A stretch of DNA of 12,472 nucleotides from Prevotella sp. UBA3757 (GTDB lineage Bacteria; Bacteroidota; Bacteroidia; Bacteroidales; Bacteroidaceae), in the NCBI GenBank assembly GCA_002371715.1, contig DFGF01000076.1, positions 5,415-17,886 of the forward strand, read 5' to 3'. The number at the start of each line of letters is the position of its first letter. Positions within the stretch are counted from its first letter, which is position 1. Under the pieces are notes generated by a model. That model searched no databases. It was given only the letters and a program-made list of their open reading frames with translations, and had not been told where the DNA came from. This document shows positions 7,672 through 12,472 of this stretch, in pieces. Made by a program: the position numbers and the translations under genes.

Positions 7672-8985
7672 ATGAACATAGCAATCGTTGGAACCGGATA
7701 TGTCGGACTGGTCAGTGGCACGTGCTTTGCCGAGATGGGCGCACACGTCACTTGTGTCGATGTGGATGCACAGAAGATAGAAAAGTTGAACAACGGCATC
7801 ATGCCCATCTATGAACCGGGTCTGGAGGAACTCGTCAAGCGCAATGTAGAGTACGGACGCCTGCAGTTTACTACCGACCTGACCGAGGTGTTGGACGATG
7901 TCGAGGTGGTGTTCAGTGCCGTAGGTACACCGCCCGACGAGGACGGTTCTGCCGACCTGAAATATGTGCTGGCCGTAGCTAAGCAGTTCGGACAGCACAT
8001 CAACAAGTACACCATCCTTGTCACCAAGTCCACCGTACCCGTCGGCACGGCCCGTAAGGTAAAGGCGGCCGTCCAGGCCGAGCTGGACAAGCGCGGTGTC
8101 AGTGTGCCCTTTGACGTGGCCTCCAACCCCGAGTTCCTGAAGGAGGGTGCTGCCATCAAGGACTTTATGAGTCCCGACCGTGTGGTGGTGGGCACGGAGT
8201 CCGATAAGGCCCGCGAGGTGATGACGCGCCTCTACAAGCCCTTCCTCATCAATAATTTCCGTGTCATATTCATGGATATCCCCTCGGCCGAGATGACCAA
8301 GTATGCCGCTAACGCCATGCTGGCCACGCGCATCTCGTTTATGAACGATATTGCCAACCTCTGCGAACGGGTAGGGGCTAACGTCGACTCTGTTCGCAAG
8401 GGCATCGGTACCGACACGCGCATCGGCACCAAGTTCCTCTATGCCGGTTGTGGCTACGGCGGCTCATGCTTCCCCAAGGATGTTAAGGCACTGGTGCATA
8501 CCGGTCTGGAACATGGCTACCACATGGAGGTCATCGAGGCCGTCGAGCGCGTCAACGAGAAGCAGAAGAGCATTGTCTACGACAAGATCGTCAACGCCAT
8601 TGGCAGCGTCAAGGGCAAGACCATAGCCATCCTTGGCCTCAGTTTCAAGCCCGAGACCGACGACATGCGCGAGGCGCCAGCCCTGGTGGTCATCGACCGC
8701 CTGCTGAAGGACGGTGCTACCGTGCGCGTCTTTGACCCCATAGCCATGGACGAGTGCCGCCGCCGTATAGGCGACGTGGTTACCTACTGTCAGAATATGT
8801 ACGACGCCGCTGATGGTGCTGACGTCTTTACCCTGATGACCGAGTGGCGCCAGTTCCGCCTGCCCTCATGGAATGTTGTCAAGAAGGTGATGAACGGCAA
8901 CGTCGTCGTCGACGGGCGCAACATCTACGACCGGGGCGAACTGGAAGATCAGGGCTTTGTTTACACAAGGATTGGCGAGCGTTGA
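7672..8985 (+). CDS. ugd: UDP-glucose 6-dehydrogenase
   Basis: Cytosolic NAD-dependent enzyme oxidising UDP-glucose to UDP-glucuronate for capsule, exopolysaccharide or glycan synthesis; 437 residues, normal length. A Rossmann nucleotide-binding motif opens the protein (IVGTGYVGLVSG; glycines at 7, 9 and 12). The substrate-binding/catalytic segment NPEFLKEG is at residues 152-159. The catalytic cysteine is Cys266 in GCGYGGSCFPKD. The C-terminal domain has LGLSFKPETDDMREAP and ends with VVDGRNIYD. A GDP-mannose dehydrogenase is the main alternative, but the sequence around the cysteine and the overall pattern fit UDP-glucose enzymes better. The preceding 52 bp are very AT-rich and could hold a promoter, but no clear TAnnTTTG was found. 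The gene converges with the galactanase gene, 77 bp away. Confidence 0.93.
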   Translation: MNIAIVGTGYVGLVSGTCFAEMGAHVTCVDVDAQKIEKLNNGIMPIYEPGLEELVKRNVEYGRLQFTTDLTEVLDDVEVVFSAVGTPPDEDGSADLKYVLAVAKQFGQHINKYTILVTKSTVPVGTARKVKAAVQAELDKRGVSVPFDVASNPEFLKEGAAIKDFMSPDRVVVGTESDKAREVMTRLYKPFLINNFRVIFMDIPSAEMTKYAANAMLATRISFMNDIANLCERVGANVDSVRKGIGTDTRIGTKFLYAGCGYGGSCFPKDVKALVHTGLEHGYHMEVIEAVERVNEKQKSIVYDKIVNAIGSVKGKTIAILGLSFKPETDDMREAPALVVIDRLLKDGATVRVFDPIAMDECRRRIGDVVTYCQNMYDAADGADVFTLMTEWRQFRLPSWNVVKKVMNGNVVVDGRNIYDRGELEDQGFVYTRIGER

Positions 8986-9062
8986 GGCTGAAGCATGCAT
9001 ATACCCCTGTCGACTATCGCATCATGCTCACGCGTGACCTGAAATAAGACAGCTAACCGAGT

Positions 9063-10208
9063 TTACTCAGTGTTTTTACCGAATCGGCTGAATTCTCTCA
9101 TGGCCGGGAGGGCCTGGCCATTGTGATTATCGAATAGACCGCGGTTCAGCCAGCCTTTTGTCACCTCATTGCCGAAGCCGTTCTCCTCGGGGAACCACCA
9201 GAAGAGTCCCGTCACGTTCCGGTGCTTGTTCAGCTCCGTCACCAGCTCACGGGTGAACTGCGTCTGTCCTTCCACGCTGATAGGGTAGAACTCTGCGTAT
9301 TGATCGTCTTTGGCCCAAGGGTCGCGCTCATGACTATAGTAGGCTGCGGTCTCCACAATCATCACTGGCTTCTCGGGGAAGAACTCGTTCAGACGGCGCA
9401 GGTTCTCGCCCAGGTTGGGGATGGTGCCGTGCCACATGGGGTAATAGCTCAGGCCGATGATGTCGTAATCGACTTGACGCAGACGCAGTTGCTGGTAGTA
9501 GTTGCGTGTGACATCCCAGTTGCCGGCTTTCTCGGTGTGGATGATGATATGTGCCTTCGGGCAGACCTCTCGGCAGGCTTTCGAACCTGTCTTGAGGAAA
9601 TCACAGAGTGTATCCCAGCGCTCTCTCATCGTCTCAGGGGAGGTATCTGCCGGCTTGTCGCCGTCCTTGGGATAGAGATGGCCCGTCGGCCAGAGCATGC
9701 CGTTGGTAATCTCATTGCCCACTTGTATCATCTCTGGCGATATTCCAGCCTTCTTCAACGCTATCAGCGAACTGCGGGTGTAGGCATAGACGCTGTCGGC
9801 CAGCTGTCGCTTGTCGCAGTGTTCCCAGCGTTTCGGCGTGAACTGCTTGCCGGGGTCGGCCCAGGTGTCGCTGTAGTGGAAGTCGAGCATGATTTTCATG
9901 CCTGCCTTCTTGATCTGCCGGCACAGGTCCGTCACGTAGTTCAGGTCCTGGCAGACGCCTTCACCCTTATGGTTTTCTGGTGCATTCTGCGGGTCCACGA
10001 AGAGACGGACGCGAATCATGTTCCATCCCTGTTTCTTGACAAACGGAAGAAACCGGACCTTCCGGCCATTAAAGTCTTTATAGACGGTGCCGTGTTGCTC
10101 ATACGATGGCAGCAGCGATGCGTCGCCACCCAGCAGCTTACGCTGCCCATTGGCGGTCAGGCAACCAGTCGTTGCCAAGATGCTGATAGCAATCAAAAGT
10201 CTTTTCAT
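9063..10208 (-). CDS. Secreted GH53 endo-beta-1,4-galactanase
   Basis: Predicted arabinogalactan endo-beta-1,4-galactosidase of glycoside hydrolase family 53, cutting the beta-1,4-galactan side chains of pectin; 381 residues. The N-terminal signal (MKRLLIAISILATTGC) either is cleaved near Gly21/Gln22 or, less likely, lipidates Cys16; the residues before that cysteine are not a good lipobox. Typical family motifs are present: GWNMIRVRLFVDPQ, IMLDFHYSDTWADPGKQ, Glu166 in QVGNEITNG (acid/base) and Glu286 in MIVETAAY (nucleophile), with FWWFPEENGFG near the end. It lies 24 bp downstream of the CCA-adding enzyme gene and may be co-transcribed with it. No SusC/SusD pair or other pectin enzyme is in view, so this is not a visible polysaccharide utilisation locus. 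The presumed role is plant pectin degradation. Confidence 0.92.
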   Translation of the reverse strand: MKRLLIAISILATTGCLTANGQRKLLGGDASLLPSYEQHGTVYKDFNGRKVRFLPFVKKQGWNMIRVRLFVDPQNAPENHKGEGVCQDLNYVTDLCRQIKKAGMKIMLDFHYSDTWADPGKQFTPKRWEHCDKRQLADSVYAYTRSSLIALKKAGISPEMIQVGNEITNGMLWPTGHLYPKDGDKPADTSPETMRERWDTLCDFLKTGSKACREVCPKAHIIIHTEKAGNWDVTRNYYQQLRLRQVDYDIIGLSYYPMWHGTIPNLGENLRRLNEFFPEKPVMIVETAAYYSHERDPWAKDDQYAEFYPISVEGQTQFTRELVTELNKHRNVTGLFWWFPEENGFGNEVTKGWLNRGLFDNHNGQALPAMREFSRFGKNTE

Positions 10209-10232
10209 AGTGGTATTCTAATCATAGTTTTT

Positions 10233-11696
10233 TTACGTCAGTCCCATGTCACTTGCTTTCGCCATGAGCAGTTGCATGAGCGGTTCGCGCTCGTTCTCGA
10301 CACGGTTGTCGAGCACGGCATCCTTGAGATACTGTTTCAGGATGCCCACCTCGCGCGACGGCTTCAGGTGGAAGAGCTCCATAATCTCGTTGCCGTCGAT
10401 GACGGGCTGCAGCAGACGCTTGTAGTCCTTCTCCTTCAGGTCGGTGAGCTTTTCGCGCACGATGCGGAAGTTCTCCAGGTAGAAACGCTTCTTCGCCTCG
10501 TTCTTTGACGTGATGTCGGCCTCGCAGAGCGTCATCAGGTCGTCAATGTCGTCGCCGGCATCGTTGATGAGTCGGCGCACGGCAGAGTCGGTCACCTCGT
10601 TGTCGGCTATCACCTGCGGGCGCATGTGCAGTTCGACCAGTTTCTGGACGTACTTCATCTCGGCACCCATAGGCAGCTTCAGACGGCGGAATATCTGCGG
10701 CACCATCTTCGCACCTATCAGGTTGTGGTTGTGGAATGTCCAGCCTACACCCGGCTCCCAGCGCTTCGACTTGGTCTTACCGACGTCGTGGAGCAAGGCT
10801 GCCCAGCGCAAATATAACTGAGAGCTGAGAGGTGAGTTCTCAGCCGAACACACGTTCTCCAGTACCTCCAGTGTGTGGTAGAAGTTGTTCTTGTGGGCAC
10901 GATTGTCGCGCTTCTCAACAATGTCGAGGGCGGCGAGCTCGGGCAGTATGATGTTGAGCAGTCCTGAGCGTTGCAGCAGTTCGAAACCGATGCTGGGGTG
11001 GGGGGCCATCATAATCTTGTTGAGTTCCACCTCAATGCGCTCGCCGCTGACAATCCGAATGCGGTCGGCCATGCGCACCAGAGCCTCGAAGGTCTCGTCC
11101 TCAATCTGGAAGTTCAGCTGGGTGGCAAAGCGTATGCACCGCATCATGCGCAGCGGGTCGTCAGAGAAGGTCACCTCAGGGTCGAGCGGTGTGGCTATGA
11201 TGCCGTCCTCCAGGTCGGCAATGCCGTTGAAGGGGTCTACCAGTTGGCCGAAGCGCTCACGGTTCAGACAGATGGCCATCGCATTGATGGTGAAGTCGCG
11301 GCGGTTCTGGTCATCCTCCAGCGTGCCGTCCTCGACGATGGGCTTGCGCGAGTCGTGGCTGTAGCTCTCGCGACGGGCACCGACGAACTCTACCTCGATT
11401 TGCGAACCGTGAGGTGCGAACCGTGAGGCTACTTTGACTTGTGCCGTACCGAAATTACGGAATACGGAGAGGTGGGCACGGCGGCCCAACCGGCGCTTCA
11501 GTGCCTCGGCCACGGCAATACCGCTGCCGACAACCACCACGTCGATGTCATCAGACGGGCGTTCAAGAAAAATATCACGCACGTAACCGCCCACCACGTA
11601 GCATTCAACCCCCATTTCGTCGGCCACGCGACTGATCTGATGGAATATATCTTGGTCTAATATTTTCGCTAAAGCTGCATCTGAGTATAGTTTCAT
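10233..11696 (-). CDS. cca: CCA-adding tRNA nucleotidyltransferase with HD domain
   Basis: Cytosolic enzyme that builds or repairs the 3' CCA end of tRNAs; 487 residues. The class II polymerase head is clear: GGYVRD at 36-41, the metal-binding Asp50 and Asp52 in SDDIDVVVVG, and RRDFTINAM at 132-140. Then come the neck/body helices (SDDPLRMMRCIRFATQL) and an HD phosphohydrolase domain with His303-Asp304 in LLHDVGK. Residues 90-99 are encoded by two perfect tandem copies of a 14-bp sequence lying between AQVK and EVEFVGARRE. By memory of other Bacteroidales members this loop is normally only a few residues long, so the segment looks like an in-frame insertion. The gene has its own promoter upstream and is followed after 24 bp by the galactanase gene. 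Confidence 0.95.
   Translation of the reverse strand: MKLYSDAALAKILDQDIFHQISRVADEMGVECYVVGGYVRDIFLERPSDDIDVVVVGSGIAVAEALKRRLGRRAHLSVFRNFGTAQVKVASRFAPHGSQIEVEFVGARRESYSHDSRKPIVEDGTLEDDQNRRDFTINAMAICLNRERFGQLVDPFNGIADLEDGIIATPLDPEVTFSDDPLRMMRCIRFATQLNFQIEDETFEALVRMADRIRIVSGERIEVELNKIMMAPHPSIGFELLQRSGLLNIILPELAALDIVEKRDNRAHKNNFYHTLEVLENVCSAENSPLSSQLYLRWAALLHDVGKTKSKRWEPGVGWTFHNHNLIGAKMVPQIFRRLKLPMGAEMKYVQKLVELHMRPQVIADNEVTDSAVRRLINDAGDDIDDLMTLCEADITSKNEAKKRFYLENFRIVREKLTDLKEKDYKRLLQPVIDGNEIMELFHLKPSREVGILKQYLKDAVLDNRVENEREPLMQLLMAKASDMGLT
11401..11428 (-). repeat. 14-bp perfect tandem duplication inside cca
   Basis: Two abutting identical 14-bp copies (+ strand tgcgaaccgtgagg) encode residues 90-99 (ASRFAPHGSQ) of the CCA-adding enzyme. 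As 14 is not a multiple of 3, the two copies are read in different frames and give different residues. The unit length is twice that of the intergenic heptamers. Confidence 0.95.
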
Positions 11697-11724
11697 CTCG
11701 GTACTCTTCTGTAATTTGAGGGTG

Positions 11725-11755
11725 CAAAGTTACTAAAAAAGGTTGACTTAGGAAA
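11725..11755 (-). promoter_or_regulatory. Bacteroidetes-type promoter of cca
   Basis: Read on the - strand, TAACTTTG (11732-11725) matches the -7 consensus TAnnTTTG. A TTTC (11755-11752) lies exactly 19 bp upstream, one base off the -33 TTTG. Transcription would start near 11718, about 20 bases before the cca ATG. Confidence 0.75.
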
Positions 11756-11814
11756 GCAATTTTGGAGAATTAACGCAGAACTATCGTAAAATAAAGGCAA
11801 TACGGGGATTTAGA

Positions 11815-11831
11815 GCCCCTTGATAAGGGGC
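11815..11831. other. Short GC-rich inverted repeat of unknown role
   Basis: GCCCCTT and AAGGGGC form a perfect 7-bp stem around the 3-base loop gat. No T-run follows on either strand, so it is not a standard terminator. It lies upstream of the cca promoter and downstream of the small-protein terminator, in otherwise featureless AT-rich DNA. Confidence 0.5.
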
Positions 11832-11855
11832 GGCTATAATGCAGGGATGAAATAC

Positions 11856-11890
11856 AAATAGCCTGAACACGCAAATGGTTCAGGCTATTT
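11856..11890 (-). terminator. Terminator hairpin after the small-protein cassette
   Basis: A perfect 13-bp inverted repeat (aaatagcctgaac / gttcaggctattt) surrounds a 9-base loop. It begins 26 bp past the stop codon of the 63-residue ORF. On the - strand the stem runs into ATTTGTATTTC, a moderate T-rich tail. It would end transcripts of the small-protein cassette and insulate the cca promoter. Confidence 0.8.
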
Positions 11891-11916
11891 AAATTTCTTC
11901 AATTAACACATAGCTA

Positions 11917-12108
11917 TCACTTACACTCGTTAAGTATCTCAACAATCTCGTCGGGTGTAAGTTGCTTGCAGCAGCCAGGGGTAATGATGGTGCTCTCGGC
12001 AATGGCACGGATGGTGTCATCGTTGAGAATGATGCCCATTTCGGTGAAAGTGATGGGATCTTCCATCTTCCATCTTCCATCTTCCATCTTCCATCTTCCA
12101 TCTTCCAT
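11917..12108 (-). CDS. Small 63-aa ORF translationally coupled to smalltalk
   Basis: I do not recognise a family. The chosen ATG (12108-12106) overlaps the TGA of the upstream smalltalk gene as TGATG, a classic coupling arrangement. The first 14 residues are two copies of MEDGRWK encoded by the ATGGAAG heptamer array, with further in-frame ATGs at 12087 and 12066. The remaining part, after MEDPITFTEMG, looks like an ordinary soluble protein: ILNDDTIRAIAES, then TPGCCKQLTPDEIVEIL and the ending NECK, with a Cys pair and a third Cys near the end. Codon use is like that of the neighbours and a strong terminator follows the stop. The frame stays open as far upstream as 12201, but that part is the smalltalk gene read out of frame. 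The true start could be any of the three array ATGs or a later one (MGIILNDD). Confidence 0.6.
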   Translation of the reverse strand: MEDGRWKMEDGRWKMEDPITFTEMGIILNDDTIRAIAESTIITPGCCKQLTPDEIVEILNECK

Positions 12109-12109
12109 C
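12061..12109 (-). repeat. Heptamer array, GATGGAA x7, perfect
   Basis: Seven identical units (ttccatc on the + strand) have no mismatch. Each unit holds an ATG and a purine-rich GGAAG. All three reading frames through the array are open and encode the same cyclic peptide MEDGRWK. The array overlaps the last two bases of the smalltalk stop codon and forms the start of the downstream ORF. Perfect identity suggests recent expansion. Confidence 0.97.
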
Positions 12110-12218
12110 AGAAGGGCCCGTAGCCCATGCAGCTCGTGGTGCTCAGTGCCGTGATGACGGAGGCGATGATCGAGCCGATGATCTGGAGGATGGTCTTCCA
12201 CGTTTCCTTGTTCTTCAT
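12108..12218 (-). CDS. Smalltalk-family microprotein, 36 aa
   Basis: A very short protein starting MKNKETWKTILQII, with a hydrophobic stretch at residues of about 10-26 (ILQIIGSIIASVITAL) and a Thr/Ser-Cys-Met end (STTSCMGYGPF). This matches the Bacteroidales 'smalltalk protein' pattern: Lys-rich start, ETWKT, one membrane-like segment, and a T-S-C-M motif close to the end. The function of the family is unknown to me. Members are typically found near HU-type DNA-binding genes and cell-wall amidase genes; here an HU-like gene end lies upstream and no amidase follows. It was found by reading the - strand directly, being short enough to be missed by length filters. No Shine-Dalgarno site is seen. 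The stop overlaps the next ORF as TGATG. Confidence 0.82.
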   Translation of the reverse strand: MKNKETWKTILQIIGSIIASVITALSTTSCMGYGPF

Positions 12219-12302
12219 AGTATCAGATGGTTTTTAGTGTTTGTAACTTGGAGGGAGCCTTTTGATATATGATGTACGATGGCTGAAGGCTGAGTTTTGT
12301 CT

Positions 12303-12365
12303 TTACATCAGACTTTTTACATCTTACATCAGCCATCTTACATCAGCCATCTTACATCTTACATC
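12303..12365 (-). repeat. Mixed heptamer array, nine units in register
   Basis: Nine consecutive 7-bp slots on the + strand read ttacatc, agacttt, ttacatc, ttacatc, agccatc, ttacatc, agccatc, ttacatc, ttacatc. Six are perfect ttacatc. It lies between the HU-type gene end and the smalltalk gene, so it is in the transcribed spacer if the two are co-transcribed. A gatggctga at 12278-12286 is complementary to tcagccatc at 12329-12337 and 12343-12351, so a hairpin is possible. Nothing else was identified in 12219-12302. Confidence 0.93.
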
Positions 12366-12385
12366 GCTCAGCCCTCTCCGATTGC

Positions 12386-12472
12386 TTAGCCCATGTCCGG
12401 GCCGTCAGGCTGTTGATCGCCAGTGTTGTCGCTGCCAGTGTTGTCGCCGCCAGTGTTGTCGCTGCCTGAGCC
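12386..12472 (-). CDS. C-terminal tail of a probable HU-family DNA-binding protein (partial)
   Basis: Only the last 28 residues lie in the window; the gene continues past the right edge. They are low-complexity and disordered: repeats of G/S-D-N-T-G, then DQQPDGPDMG and a TAA stop. Three 15-bp tandem copies (12419-12463) encode the SDNTG/GDNTG repeats. Bacteroidales HU-related proteins with Gly-rich C-terminal tails (the HU-HIG type) commonly precede smalltalk genes, which is the reason for the call. The DNA-binding domain itself is not visible, so this remains an inference from the tail and the neighbour. Another secreted or cytoplasmic protein with a Gly/Asp-rich tail cannot be excluded. 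Confidence 0.5.
   Translation of the reverse strand, partial: GSGSDNTGGDNTGSDNTGDQQPDGPDMG
12419..12463 (-). repeat. 15-bp coding tandem repeat x3
   Basis: Three copies of gccagtgttgtcgcY (+ strand), differing only in the last base, encode the five-residue repeat [S/G]DNTG in the tail of the partial gene at the right edge. The 15-bp period keeps the frame and differs from the 7-bp intergenic arrays. Confidence 0.9.

Noticed and set aside
8986..9047. Possible gene remnant between ugd and the galactanase gene
   Set aside because: A short frame (KHAYTPVDYRIMLTRDLK) is readable but is only an out-of-frame continuation of an ugd shadow frame; no family is recognised.
8986..9062. Bidirectional terminator between the convergent genes
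   Set aside because: Only a 4-bp stem (gagt/actc) near 9060 and weak T-runs were found, too little to call.
9222..10508. Open frame of 428 codons on the + strand
   Set aside because: It runs antisense across both the galactanase and the end of cca, crossing a gene boundary, and has shadow-type composition.
12109..12201. Upstream extension of the 63-aa ORF to an ATG at 12201 (94 aa)
   Set aside because: The extra residues (His/Arg-rich, RLDHRLRHHG) are the smalltalk gene read in another frame; the TGATG start is better.

Overview
The window looks like chromosomal DNA from a Bacteroidales bacterium, most like Prevotella and its relatives. The supporting signs are a Bacteroidetes-type promoter (TAnnTTTG at -7), paired Mfa2/FimB-like lipoproteins, a coiled-coil–zapA–rny gene order, a 'smalltalk' microprotein beside an HU-type gene end, and many 7-bp tandem repeats between genes. 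This assignment comes from reading the sequence, not from a database search.

Left part, + strand. A secreted alpha/beta hydrolase of the secretory-lipase type (34-1680) is followed by an unrecognised 205-residue protein (1727-2344). A spacer of degenerate heptamer repeats with a promoter leads into a tight cluster: a coiled-coil protein (2533-2832), the division protein ZapA (2845-3153) and ribonuclease Y (3187-4728). A second heptamer array, inverted relative to the first, runs up to the start codon of a class I mannose-6-phosphate isomerase (4803-5837). Two adjacent paralogous lipoproteins of Mfa2/FimB type follow (5865-6722 and 6729-7619), then UDP-glucose 6-dehydrogenase (7672-8985). The isomerase and the dehydrogenase both feed sugar-nucleotide metabolism used for surface polysaccharide.

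Right part, - strand. The CCA-adding enzyme (10233-11696) has its own promoter and lies 24 bp upstream of a GH53 endo-beta-1,4-galactanase (9063-10208), which converges on the dehydrogenase gene. Beyond a strong terminator hairpin (11856-11890) is a small-protein cassette reading leftward: the Gly/Asp/Asn-rich tail of a probable HU-family protein (from the window edge to 12386), a heptamer array, a 36-residue smalltalk microprotein (12108-12218) and a 63-residue ORF (11917-12108). The last two overlap as TGATG, and the N-terminus of the 63-residue ORF is made of seven perfect heptamers.

The main unexplained signal is period 7. Five arrays with four unrelated unit sequences all have 7-bp units, and most lie directly against gene boundaries. 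A sixth tandem repeat, 14 bp x 2, sits inside the catalytic domain of the CCA-adding enzyme gene and leaves the frame open. These suggest one process that makes or spreads heptamer arrays in this genome, with effects on start codons, frames and protein loops. No tRNA, rRNA, CRISPR array, insertion sequence or prophage structural gene was seen.
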